Shown in pieces: positions 24,469-36,019 of a stretch of 64,000 bases of DNA. The notes beneath the pieces were generated by a model that saw only the letters and a list, made by a program, of their open reading frames with translations, did not search any database and was not told the origin of the DNA. Position numbers and translations under genes: made by a program. Source of the DNA: Sipunculus nudus (Eukaryota > Annelida > Sipuncula > Golfingiida > Sipunculidae); the NCBI GenBank assembly GCA_026874595.1, contig CM049306.1, positions 39,370,019 through 39,434,018 on the forward strand, given 5' to 3'. Position 1 is the stretch's first letter. Every line of letters begins with the position of its first letter.

Positions 24469-25115
24469 ATGTCTCTTGTTCTTTGTCTGGAGCATTTGTC
24501 CATTTTCTTTTGTTCTTTATCTGGAGAAATTTTTCAGTTTTTCTTGTTCTTTATCTGTTGCAGATCATTGTCTCTTGTTCTTTATTTGAGGCAGTTTTTC
24601 ATTGTTTCTTGTTCTTTGTCTGTTGCAGCTTTACATTGTCTTTTGTTCTTTATTTGAAGCAGTTCTTCATTTCTCTTGTCCTTTTTCTGTAGCAGTTCTT
24701 CATTGTCTCTTGTTCTTTGTCTGGAGCAGTTCTTCATTTTCTCTTGTTCTTTATCTAGAGCAGTTCCTCATTGTGTTTGTTCTTTGTCTGTTGCATCTTT
24801 TCATTGTCTCTTGTTCTTTATCTGGAGCAGTTCTTCATTTTCTCTTGTTCTTTGTCTGTTGCAGTTCTTCATTGTCTCCTGTTCTTTGCCTGTAGCAGTT
24901 AATTTTCTCTTGTTCTTTGTCTGTAGCAATATATCATTGTCTCTTGTTCTTTGTTTTGAACAGTTCCTCATTTTCTGTTGTTCTTTGTTTGTAGCATTTC
25001 TTCATTGTCTATTGTTCTTTGTCTGCAGCAGGTCTTCATTGTCTCTTGATCTTTGTCTGTAGCAGTTCTTCATGTAGATATGTCTCTTGTTCTGTCTGTT
25101 CCCAGTTCTTTTTGC
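24469..25115 (+). repeat. 34-bp minisatellite, right part
   Basis: This is the continuation of the array at 22936-23293 with the same unit, resuming mid-unit right after element C ('atgtctcttgttctttgtctgg'-type text). The units drift, with tgta/tgga/tgtt variants. Long Phe/Leu/Cys/Ser-rich open frames on the + strand are by-products of the pyrimidine-rich unit. Confidence 0.85.
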
Positions 25116-25914
25116 CTCATGTCCTTGTGCCTGTTAAGCCTACTGTGGATCTACCAGGAAAGCATGTTACCATTTTGTTTAGGCAATACAGTCAAGTTCT
25201 AATAATTGAAGCTTGGTTAAACTTCCCAGTTGAAATTGGTAATGTTCTTTTAATGTCACTATTGCTGGAGAGACAAACACAGGATAAAGAACTATCACCA
25301 TGGTCCATAAAGAGGTCAAATAAAGTCCTATTAACTAAGATAATAAGGTTAATTGTGAACCAAAAACAAGTATAAATTTGATTTTTGTTTCATAGATTTG
25401 GGTTTGTCCTTCTGTCCCTCTGTCTTTCTGTCTGTCAGGTTTTCATTTCCATGTAATAACTTTCCTAAATATTATCCAATTTCATTCAAATTTGGGTCAG
25501 TGATTGCTCTCATGCATAGCTTGGTTGGTGATGGTTTGGAGTGTCTGTCTGAAACTTTTTTTATCATCAGCTCCAAAACAAACAAAATTTTCTCTTTTGT
25601 TCCCAATTTGCATAAAAAATTATGACATGTGGAGACATATCTTCAGGGGCCAATGAAAACTAAAACACAAGCACTATGACATGTGGAGACATCTCCAGGG
25701 GAAAATAAAAAAAGTAAAACATATCAAGAAAGCAAGCATGAAGATCACAGGAAGCTAAAATAACAAAGAGGCAGAAGCAGAGGACATAAATTCCACAAAT
25801 TTGCTTGTTCCTGTTGTATTCATACGACCATAATTTTAAATCCAACACCCCATTGCTGAAAGAAATTATCAAGATATTGATATAGAACATGTTATATTTT
25901 TCTAGATTATCAGG
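25116..25914. other. Intronic sequence after the minisatellite
   Basis: Unique sequence with a short direct repeat at about 25622-25700 ('atgacatgtggagacat' twice, ~52 bp apart). No gene was recognised. Confidence 0.45.
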
Positions 25915-26690
25915 AAACCTAACATTTTTCTCAAACAGACCTCAACTTGAAAGCAATGTTCTTTATCAGATTTCAAAAGAAAAACCTAAATAATTTTCTC
26001 ACTCCATTCTCCTTCTAACAACTCGGAGTCTTGCATCAGATCTCCACTTGAAATCTGATATATACAAGAAATTCTGAAAGTTTCACATTAGATCTCAACA
26101 TGAAGAGCATGGAGTCTGAGTCTCACATCAGATCTCAATGTGGCAAACCAGAGTGTTTTGCATCAAATCACAGGTGAATAATCTTAATGTCTTGCATATC
26201 AGAACTCAATAGAAAAACCTGAATTTCATGCAGTCCAAATGTTTCACATCAGACCTCAACAGGAAAAAACAGGATATCCTACATCAAATCTCAGTGGGAC
26301 AAACTTTAATGTTTTGTATCAGATCACAGTAAAATAATCTGAATGTCTTGCATATCAGAACTCATTTGGAAAACCTGATTTTCTTCCACAGCTATCAGCT
26401 GGACAACATACATGATTTGCATGAAATCAGAACAGTGAATGTCTTGCATGAAATCCCAATAGGAAACAAGAAAGCCTTACATGAAATCTCAACAGGAAAT
26501 CAGGAGGTCTGGCATTGGATCTCAGTAGAAAACCTGAATGCCTTGTATGAAATCTAAATAGGAAATCTGAATGCATTAGATCTTGGTAGAAAATCTGAAT
26601 GATATGCTGGGGAACTTGCTTGGAAATCTGAATGCCTTGCATGAAATTGGAATGGGATACCTGAATGGGATACTTGAAATCTGAATTAGT
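25915..26690. repeat. Degenerate minisatellite, ~33-bp period in its right half
   Basis: Phrases such as 'catgaaatctcaacaggaaa' and 'gaatgccttg' recur. Between 26430 and 26560 the spacing is close to 33 bp. To the left the units are longer and more diverged ('catcagatctcaa.. ggaaaacctgaa'). The in-frame period explains the short open frames on both strands here, so they are not called genes. Confidence 0.65.
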
Positions 26691-26994
26691 ATATCTAAAT
26701 ATTATCAATTAGGAAAACCAATTTTTTTCACCATATCCATTTCTGAAAAATAAAATAAATAATGCCTTTGACTTTAAGTGTTATAAGATCTCTTTGTCTA
26801 TTGTTACATCATAAAAAGTGAATATCCTTTGTCCTTTTATTTCTTCATTGATAAAAATGGTGTTACAATGAGCTAATCTGATGTTATTCCTACTTAGATG
26901 TAATGGGAATAGCCCAGGCTTGACCTTAACTTGTCCAATACTTGTTCAGGCGTGTAACGTCCAACTTGTACAAGGTTGCTTAATCACTATTTTA

Positions 26995-27280
26995 ATCTTG
27001 CCTAGGCAGATTTTAAACTTGCCTTAGTGATATCATGCAGATTTTAAACTCGCCTGTATGATACCAGACAGTTTTAAACTCACCTTGAGGAGATTTAAAA
27101 TCCTGGCCTTCTCCATGATAGATTTTAATCTCGCATAGGCGAGATTGCGATTGTGATCTCATCTAGGCGAGTTTAAAATCAGTCTAGGCAAGATCACAAT
27201 CGCAATCTCACTGAGGCGAGATCACAATTGCAATCTTGTCTAGGCAAATTCGAAATCCGCCTGGATTTCAATCTTGTCTC
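26995..27280. repeat. Stack of short direct and inverted repeats
   Basis: Units carrying 'ctaggcgag' or 'ctaggcaag' and 'ttttaaactcgcct' alternate. GAGATTGCGATTGTGATCTC (27141-27160) is matched on the opposite strand at 19 of 20 positions by 27190-27209, and again at 27218-27237 with more changes, so the region can fold into competing hairpins. No terminal repeats or coding capacity mark it as a known transposon. Confidence 0.7.
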
Positions 27281-27914
27281 TGACATATATATTTATATAT
27301 TGATATACTGTTTTAATATAACATTAAATTTCTCAAATTAAAAAAATATGAAGTGTAAGTACACTTTAAAATTGACTTTGTAACAATTGATTGTCTTTTT
27401 CTCTGAGCATAATCAATAAAGTTTCTCCTGCAACCAACCAGGTTGCTGTTTATCTTCAACAAAGCCATATCCAGTATCCACTTAGCTGTAAAATCAGTAC
27501 TGGATGCTTTAATTAGGTCTGGTGCCTGAGAATTGCATGAGCACTTTGCAGACTCAAGGGTATTAGCGTTTGAGAGAGAATCCTTCAGTAAGCAAGTGTT
27601 CGTCGTACACATCAAAGGCCTTACACAAGTGATGTATTTCAAATTGTTGTAGAGGAAAAGAGTCTATGCTAGTGATGTATTTCAAATGATTTTTCAACAA
27701 AATATGATATGAAAAGAAGTAATCATGCAGATTAATGGTTTTAAATCCTGTTCCCATGGCCTTGATCTTTATTACATTTTGGGCAGATTGATCTGGTGAG
27801 TTGCACAGATGATAGGGTCTGGATGTGATATACTTTGATGAGCTTCATCATAAGAAGGTTTCAGGCTGCAAAATTTTGTCCAAAACCCTTAAAAAAAGTT
27901 GCTTTGAATGATAA

Positions 27915-27947
27915 GGTGGGGGGGCGGGGGTCCCCCCCCCCCTCCCC
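27915..27947. repeat. Adjacent G-run and C-run (self-complementary)
   Basis: A run of G's with single interruptions (27915-27930) is immediately followed by a C-run (27931-27947). The two could pair as a hairpin, or the G-run could form a quadruplex. Such tracts are also prone to assembly error. Confidence 0.7.
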
Positions 27948-28014
27948 GGATTCACTTCTGAAGCAATAAAGTATCCTGCTGGAGTTTGATTCTGGTTAAA
28001 ACCTACACAGATTG

Positions 28015-28159
28015 AATGAGGTCACCAGAAATCTTTGTGGTGTCACTGCTATAACTTATCATGAATTAAATTAATTTCATGAAACCTGGTACAAATGTTG
28101 ACTACCAAAATATGTCACCTGAATTTGTTACTCAACAATGTCATTGTGGTGCTCTTGTT
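28015..28159 (+). mobile_element. Decayed 3' fragment of an element-E-like repeat
   Basis: Contains 'aatgaggtcaccagaaatc', 'tttcatgaaacctgg' and the ending 'attgtggtgctcttgtt', which match phrases and the 3' terminus of element E at 50530. The 3' hairpin has decayed on its left arm. Confidence 0.45.
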
Positions 28160-28544
28160 CAAATTATCACCTATTGTGACTCCATGCTTACATGTGTTTG
28201 TGAAGCTTTTCTAGGAATTCTTGCCAGCTATTTGCTGTGGTGTTTTTAGTTAAAAGAGTACCTGTTTCTAACCATATAGCAGATGGAAAGTTAGTTGACT
28301 CTGTGTTGGTGTATGTTGATGTACTTCTCAGAATTCTAGGATCACATCACCTTCGGCCACTTCTTGGTATCAGGCTAGGCAAGGCTTTGTCACCTGGGGC
28401 TTGGTCCAATCTTCTCCATCGTTTAACAGATGTATACTCTCTTTGACTTTGGGTTTAAATTTGTGATATTTGTAATTGGTTCATTCAGAATAAAAAAAAA
28501 CACTCTGTTTTAAAATGTTTAATTGGTCTATTCTTTTATCATTT

Positions 28545-28930
28545 ACCATACTGATTTACAAGGAGTAACAAGGTGTTTCTTCCTTCTTTACCAAGCTGTT
28601 TTACAAGGAGTAACAAGGTCTTTGTTTCATTTGTTACCACCCTATTTTACAAGGAGTTACAAGGTCTTCCTTTTGTTCTTTACCATATTTTTACAAGGTG
28701 TAACAAGGTCTTTCTTTTGTTCTTTACCACCCTGTTTTACATGGTGTAACAAGGAATTTCTTTTGTTCTTTACCACCCTGTTTTACAAGAGTTAAAATGT
28801 CTTTCATTTATTTTACCACCCTGTTTTACAAGGTTTAACAATGTTTAACAAGGTCTTCATCATCCTGTATCATTATGTTTTACAAGGTTTAACAAGTTCT
28901 TTCTTTATTCCTGTACCACTGTCATATAAG
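28545..28930 (+). repeat. ~47-bp minisatellite
   Basis: About eight units of 'ttaccaccctgttttacaag' followed by 'gagtaacaaggtctttctt' with substitutions and small indels; the clearest units are near 47 bp. The open frame through the array reflects repetition, not a gene. Confidence 0.8.
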
Positions 28931-30298
28931 GAGTAATAAGGTTACACAAGAAATCAGTTTTTTAATTGGGTCATGCATGTGGCTAAACAATTTTGTAATA
29001 AGGTCACATTGATAAAGAGTTCTTTAATAAGGCCAAGTGGCTTAGCAGTCTTGTGCCTAAAATCAATTATGGTTGAGATGTTATCACTTAATAATCATTT
29101 TACTTTATTTAAGACCCTTTAATCAAGAGAAATTACTTTATAACAAAAACACACTGTACTCAATACTTAAGTCTGTTATCTCAGATTAGTTTGTTGGATA
29201 TTAGTATTATTTTTTCCTTCAAGCAGGCTGAGAATGAGGCATGTGTCAAGGGATTATTGTGAGGGAACTTGAGTTAATGCTATGGCCATGTTTGCTCCTG
29301 GCCGGCATTTAGAAGCATCCATCTTCTGTTGGGCCTGACATGGAAGAATCCGCAGTGTCCATAATTTAGCACCAGCACTATTGATCTGGGTTATTTATGG
29401 TAAAACTTGTTGGCCTTTTCCAGTCTCCATGCCTTCAAGAGCGGAATAAAGCAATTTGAGTAACTACAGATCTTAAGTGAAAGGACTTTTTCCTTGCATT
29501 TCATGTTATCTTTTTCAAACCAAGAGGTAAATGCTAGAAAAATATTAGTAAATTTCTAAATTCTTTGCATTTTCTATGGTTTCAGTCCTTTCATAAGTGG
29601 AATTTTGATTTTCTTTAAGAAATTGTTTTTATTTTTTGTGTTTTGATGGTTTTAATATAACATTTGTGGTGTATCCTGCTAGGTAACTTATGTATGGTGT
29701 ATTTAAATGATTTTTGCTTTTATTAAGCCAAGGAAGAACAGAACTTATAGGCACAGTTGGTCTGAATTAGAGATTAAGTATGGAAATGTCTAAAATGTTG
29801 GGTTTGTTAGGAAGAAAATAGATAAATACCTTAATGAGTGTTGCCTTCGCGTTTTTGTCAAGAAAATTACATGGTTGGACTAATTTCTGTACAGAGAAAT
29901 ATATAATGCCAGACGGGGAAGCAAATATTGAAATCATAGATTATGAGGTGCCATATTTGCTTATATGTATGTCTGTATTGAGGAAAAGTCTTATTTTATC
30001 ATTATTTTGTTCCAACCATAACGGTTTCTGTATCCCTAATCATATCTGTTGCCATACAAGTGAAAACACAGCTTTAATGTTTTGAAATATGTAAACAGAA
30101 GAAACTTGAAAGAGAGAATGCAGGGGTCAGGTTTTTGTTCCATATTGGATAGTGCAGATGCCCAGGTTAAGCTAAGTTTCTGTGTGTACAGAATGTGACA
30201 TAGGGGATTCTGAATGTTGAGAGATTTCATTTGAACCTGCCTGGTTTGCATGCTTGTTTTCTCTGAGTTGCCCCTGGATACCATGCGAAACATTCAGA

Positions 30299-30318
30299 AA
30301 TCGCTACATGTAGCGATT
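30299..30318. repeat. Perfect 20-bp palindrome
   Basis: AATCGCTACATGTAGCGATT is fully self-complementary. It is followed by sequence with repeated 'gcattccg.atgc' and 'aaggaatct' phrases (30335-30450), suggesting a small repeat-derived structure. Confidence 0.6.
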
Positions 30319-33300
30319 CTTTTTGCCAGATATGCATTCCGCATGCCGGATCCATGCATAAGGAATCTCACCCTATTTATAAAGTCAAAACTGATTTGAC
30401 CCGCATACGACAGCACACATGCTGCATTCCGTACGTAAGGAATCTTAGCTTTCCAGTGGTAAAGGTTGGAATCCTGTTTATCATATTTTCCCTTTTATGT
30501 TACAAAAAACTGATTGCCTAGTCTGAGTGGGGGTATTTGCTCTCTTTTGAGTGCTTGATATGTTGAGTAAGAATTCAGTTATGTTTATATTTTATTATTC
30601 TTGTCACTGATCTTTGATGGAACATAGGGAATAAATATTAATGAAGGATGTCATATGGACTAGCGTTAAAAAGTGCAGGCTGTTCTGTTAACAGTGGGTA
30701 TATCTTGCAGGCAAATATCAAAGCTGTTGACATTTCATTTTTTTATGTTCACCACCACCAACTCTTAGTTGTCATGTCATTCAGATGATTAATGATGTAA
30801 CAATTGTGATTTATGGAGAGGGAGAGTCTCCAACAACCAGATGCCGTTCTCCCAGCAATATCTTCTTCAGACGAAGCTGGCAAAGGCCAGCTATATAAAA
30901 CAACAGTAGAGCATTACAGTAGATGAGTAAACCCAGCTCATGTCCAAAACAATATAAAAAAAGACGTAGCCAAGATGGTTCCTGTCAGATCTGTTTGTGC
31001 AGTTATATATTATACAAGAACCTGCAAGATTCACCCAGTGGAAATGCTTTTATTTGTCCGCTCTGCAAAAGACTTATCATGCCGCATCGATCTCCTGAGA
31101 AATTTTCTTGCAGCAGTGCAAGTGCAGAGAGTTGATACTAGTAATCATTTATTATTAATATTGAGTCTTCCAAGATTGGCAGAGCTTGAATTGGTGCTCG
31201 GCGTTCATTTAAGCTGATAGGCTTTTGGCAATAGATTGAACAACTGTGCCGCATTTTGCTTGATGGGGTAATAACATGGGCAGCTTATTGAACTTAGCGT
31301 TGGGCACTGGAAGAGGGGCAAGTTATGTATCCGTTTTGGCTGCTGCCAGAGAACATTGAGATTTGGAGAGTGAAGAGTGTTTTATATCCCCGCCTGATAC
31401 AAAGTGCATCTATAATTCACTCTTATTTTCATATTGCAGACCCGCTATGCTTGCCTTAAGGAGAGTCTTTTCTTAGGCTTGATCTCTAGTGTGTGGATAC
31501 ATGATTATTACATCAGAGTTGTGAATAAATATTTTTTACATGTAAGAATCAATAGGGATAAGCAGATGCAGCATGTTAGCTTACGAAAGGCATGATATAG
31601 AGTTGGTTCTCGTTGTCACAACAGGCAACCAGGGTAATTCACTTATACCATGAAGAACTTTACTCTGTTCATAATAAAAATTGGTATTAACATTTCCATT
31701 AGACTTAAGATAATATGGAATTCATTTTGTCATGCCATATGTAAACTAATCTATAGCAGTTAGTCCATTTTCCTTTCTGACCATTTGCCATCTGTAAATT
31801 GGGCCATGAAATGCATACATTAAAAGAATTAACATGGGGACATATATAAGAAGGAAAAAAAATTATCGTAAGGATAAAGGTCTATGAACAGAATTTGTTC
31901 TGTTTCACCAATAAACAAATAAAGCATCAAATGACTTTGTGTGTTTTTTTTTGTTTGTCATTTTATTTTTTGTTGATTTATCCAAATAAAAAAAAATGAT
32001 TTGGAAATGGTTTTTCATACATAATGTTATATTAGCAAAAATGGTGCAGTCAAATTAATCAACATTTATGACTAATGTGATTTATATATTAGCTGCTTTA
32101 GTGCAAGAGAAACTAATTTAATTAGACAAGAAACTGAAAAGAATGAATATGATTACTGATGGCTCTGGTCAAGGTAATTTTAATTGTCATTCTTTCTTAA
32201 AAAAATATTGGTATGTAAAATCATTAACAGTAATCTTAAACTTGTAAAGTTATGAGCAAGTTTTTAAATTATTTTTATCCTGTATCACACAGGATTATTG
32301 CAAAATAGGTTTTGGGAACCAATAAAACTATTTCAAGGCAAATGAAGGTATAGTAAAGAAAATTGGTAATTTGTTGGCCTCATCAAGACAGTATTGTATT
32401 ACCTTGATATTTGCTTAACCATTGCTATGCTTCTTATATGCAGTTATTTAAACAATGTTAATAAAAACTCTTTAGTTTGATCTTAATCAATATGTGTGGT
32501 CAATCAATGTGCCTGCTGATTGCCAGCACTACAGGCCCCTGCTACATTGTTTCATGCTGATCAGGAAAGCTGTATTTCCTGTTGTTACATGTGCTGTCAT
32601 GAAATTGACAGCTAGGTATATAACAGGACAGAGTATAGGAGTATGCGGAGACACCAGTTTTACACAGGAAAAGGGTTTCGCTTTGCAATTGGGGACACAA
32701 ACATTGGGACATCAGTCTGCCCAAGGAGGACCATATGGCAAATATGAATTTTGTGAAATCGACACCCACAGTAAATATTCAGCTGTTAGCAATTGATGAG
32801 AGAGATCAATAGAAAAGATCAATTTTGTAAACCTGGTCTATGACCAAGTTTCAAATGCAATTAGGAAGTTAATAAGGGAGTTCAAGACATGTACATTGGG
32901 TGAGTTAGGTTGAGCAAACTTATAGTATGGTGACCATGTCCATGAGTCGCATATTGACAAAATTATTTCATTGTCCAAAGGAACAAAATTTAGGTAAGAA
33001 AACTGGTATGTTGGTAAAGTATGAATACAAGTCATATATTGACAAGTTTATTTAGAAATATGGTATGCCAGTGACAGTATATGTATATTCAATGTACACA
33101 AGTCACTATTTCACCAATTTTATAAATGTTTAAAGGAAATTATTACTAAGACTGGAGCACTGAACTCAGTCACTTGTGGAGGTGTATTTTGTAACCACTG
33201 GGGCAAACATACTAAACCAATTGATGGATGTATCCTCTTTCTGCACAATTGCTTGAAAAGCTATAAAAATACTGTATGTGCCTGCTTACTGGTACTATAT

Positions 33301-34036
33301 AGATACTTGCTTCTATGCAATTTTCATACTTGAAATTAGGTCACTCTGACCCATTTTACTTAACTAATTAAAAGAGGCAGGAAATGAAAAGTTTGGTACA
33401 TGTAATTAAAGCATATAATGAACAATAAAACCTTAAACAATGTGGATTGCTTCTTATTTCAGAAGATTCCATAGTTATTATTTAACAGAACTCAAAGTGC
33501 ACATGAATTACTGAGCAGAATTAAATTTTGCAACATATAGACTCATGGAGCAATTAATTTATTTAACTTTGAGCTTTTACATTAATTTTTACTTTCATTA
33601 CTGTAATTTTCTAACAGGATCATTGATGATTCAGTCATGGCAAAATGCCCATAGGAAAAAGTTATTTTGTACCTTTTATGGTTCTTCAGATAATTATTTC
33701 AAATTAGATATTAATTTCAGAAAACATCTACATTAGGAGATCACTTATATAATATATAATAAAGAGTGGTCACAGGAATTTAATAGGAAGAGTACCTTGG
33801 TGTTCTGTTAATGTAACAAGGAACTAAATTGCCATAGCAATTACTACATATCCCTAAAAGCATTTATTAGGAACAGACAAAAAATGTTGGTGTCATTAAT
33901 GTATGACCTTCTGTTTTCTTTGTTTCTGATCTTAAAAAACACACCGGTCTGTGTTAGCAAGGTGTTTCCCCAGGTTACCAAGGTGAAAATACTCTAAAAT
34001 ATTATGATCAAACACTTCAGTGGTATGGTCTTTCAG

Positions 34037-34129
34037 TATCATGCATGCGAAGAGCCAATGGATCAAACCAGAAAAAAATCAATGCCTGTTTCCCTGTCAT
34101 CGCAAACGGACAGTCTCTATGATGTCAAG
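34037..34129 (+). other. Candidate cassette exon (93 nt, speculative)
   Basis: The sequence follows 'ggtctttcag', is open in one frame for 31 codons (phase 0 to phase 0) and is followed by AAG|gtgacc, a weak donor. The peptide begins YHACEEPMDQTRKKS and ends SSQTDSLYDVK, which looks like a plausible Ser-rich coding segment. Its phase would let it sit between the exons at 14353 and 63364 without shifting frame. The short pyrimidine tract and poor donor argue for caution. Confidence 0.2.
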
Positions 34130-34987
34130 GTGACCTTGTTGATGTTCTCTGCCAGATCCAATACTACCTGGAGATTTAAACGTTCGTGAGTAATAGAAAG
34201 TACATAACATCACCTGTTGCCTATTGAATTTGGAGATTATTCTCTCACAATTTCTCTTTGGCCATATGAAATGAGCACAATGAGGGAAAAGGGAATATTC
34301 TCATTACACTGTCTTAGATTAATTTTTCCAACCTTTTTTTTCACAAGTTTGAATGTTCTCAACCTTTGTTTTGTTTAAGCTGCATGGCAAAAGCTGTTAA
34401 ATGGCTCGATATGTAATTAAAAAACAAACGTCTGACTCTTTTTATTTTGGCTGATTTAAGACTGAGCAAGAACAACATCAAAACAGTGTTGGTCATGTTA
34501 AGGTATGCAAGGAAGTTGCATATCACCGATGATGTCAGTCTAGTGACTTCACACCTTGTCTTCTGGGTCTTTTTTAGCCTCTTCTTTCTTGTTGCTGATT
34601 TGAGCCCTTGCAGAGTATACATCCCTAATAATAATATAAATAATAAGTGCTTGAATATTTCTTTTTCTTCATTTGCCTGCCTCCCAAGACCAGTACCCAG
34701 TGACTCTTGGATGGAGAGTGCACCTTTAGGGTGGAGATTTTGGTGTAGTCTTTTTGCAAAATTTGGTCTCAACTGGATGTGAAACTGCAACCTTGCAACC
34801 ATTACAACCATTACCTATACTTTTCATATATAATAAATATCCATGACATTAGCTGTTAAATGTTAATGATGAGAAAAATAGGTTGGTTTGTTTCACTTAT
34901 ATAAGTACAGTAAAACCTAGATATGTAGAACTTGCTCATATGGATCATGTCAAATACCTTACTTTTATCAAAGACATAAGTTTTTTT

Positions 34988-36019
34988 AGCCCTCAGCCCT
35001 TAGGCTGATGGGCTATTGTCGTCACCCAAGCTGTCCGTCCCTCCGTCTGTCCGGCGTCTGTTAACTTTTACCTTGGGAGCGGGATATCTTGAAAATGATC
35101 CACCGTCAGATTTTTATTTCCTCGGTAAAGATGTATATCGACAAAATCTCGGTCAAGTTCGAAGATGGGTGACCTTGACCTATTTTTCTTTATTTTAGAG
35201 CTGATTATAGAAAAATACTTAGATGCTTATTACTCAGGAACGATTTGGTGGATTTTCACAAAACTTACTATGATTATTAGGACTGATAGCCTGTACCTGC
35301 CACACAAGTTTGGTGGCCCCATCTACAATTTCTGATTTTTTATGAATTTTTATCGGATTTTTCAACTTTTACCTTGTGAGCGGGATATCTCTAAAAGAAT
35401 TCACCGTAGGAATTTTATTTTTTGGGTGAAGATGTATATTGACAAAATCTCAGTCAAGTTCGAAGATGGGTGACCTTGACCTATTTTTCTACGTTTTAGA
35501 GCTGATTATAGAAAAAACATTTAGAAGCTTATTTCTCAGGTACCATTGGGTGGATTTGCACAATACTTACTATGATCATAGGGACTGATGGTCTTTAACT
35601 GCTACACAAGTTTGGGGGCGCCACCTGCAATTTCTAATTTTTAATGAATTTTTCTTGGATTTTTCATTTTGGGCCTTGTGAGCGGGATATCTCTAAAAGG
35701 ATTCACAATAGGAATTTTATTTCTTTGGTGAAGATATAAATTGACAAAATCTCAGTCAAGTTCAAAGATGGGTGACCTTGACCTACTTTTCAAGGTCACA
35801 GAGCTTATAATAGAATAAAACTTAGATGCTTATTTTTCAGGAAGCATTTGGTGGATTGTTATGAATCATGGTACATACCTCTCAATTTTAAATTTATAAC
35901 TGAGACATGTACAGATATACATCCATGTTAGAACAGATATTAAGTACTTGTTACTGTTACCACCTCTAAACACTGTTCTTTTGGCTGAGGGCTTTTGTCA
36001 GCTTCTGCTGATATTCTAG
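34988..36019 (+). mobile_element. Element D (Helitron/Helentron-like, non-autonomous)
   Basis: The 5' end AGCCCTCAGCC (34988-34998) pairs across loop CTTA with GGCTGATGGGCT (35003-35014). An exact inverted copy GGCTGAGGGCT is at 35983-35993. It is followed by the hairpin TCAGC-TTCT-GCTGA (35998-36011), then TATT and CTAG (36016-36019). The body has three ~310-bp units beginning 'ccttgtgagcgggatatct' (about 35073, 35373, 35682), with 'gatgggtgaccttgaccta' in each. One variant palindrome GGGGGCGCCACC is at 35614-35625. The layout is the same as in B and C despite different sequence. No coding potential is visible. Confidence 0.75.

Larger units (their letters stand above)
27281..28544. other. 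Intronic sequence with a G/C-run and an element-E fragment
   Basis: Mostly unique AT-rich DNA. It holds the homopolymer pair at 27915-27947 and a decayed element-E tail at 28015-28159, both listed separately. No gene was recognised. Confidence 0.4.
28931..34987. other. Intronic sequence, mostly unique
   Basis: No convincing exon apart from the weak candidate at 34037. A perfect palindrome is at 30299. A region at 32490-32800 has a 100-codon + frame with no recognisable domain. At 34908-34935 'tacagtaaaacctagatatg' resembles the terminus of mariner/Tigger-type elements. A 150-codon minus-strand frame at 34359-34811 is unrecognised and AT-driven. Confidence 0.4.

Noticed and set aside
24447-25062. 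Overlapping + strand open frames up to 128 codons, rich in Phe, Leu, Cys, Ser
   Set aside because: They run through the 34-bp pyrimidine-rich minisatellite. The unit length cycles through all three frames, so long open frames arise automatically; no signal or domain order is present.
25398-25625. 75-codon + frame beginning 'MGLSFCPSVFLSVRFSF'
   Set aside because: The head is a 'ctgtccctctgtctttctgt'-type low-complexity stretch common in dispersed repeats; it is not a signal peptide of a recognisable protein.
27784-27792. 9-nt candidate microexon between 'ttttgggcag' and 'ctg|gtgagt'
   Set aside because: No branch-point-like motif of note. It serves as an example that such arrangements occur by chance, and it lowers confidence in the one at 8176.
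32494-32796. 100-codon + strand open frame
   Set aside because: No known motif, and a 75-codon frame overlaps it on the other strand; not bounded by credible splice sites.
34359-34811. 150-codon minus-strand open frame, the longest in the window
   Set aside because: No recognisable domain and AT-driven Lys/Leu/Phe composition; a 111-codon frame overlaps it on the opposite strand. Consistent with a chance frame.
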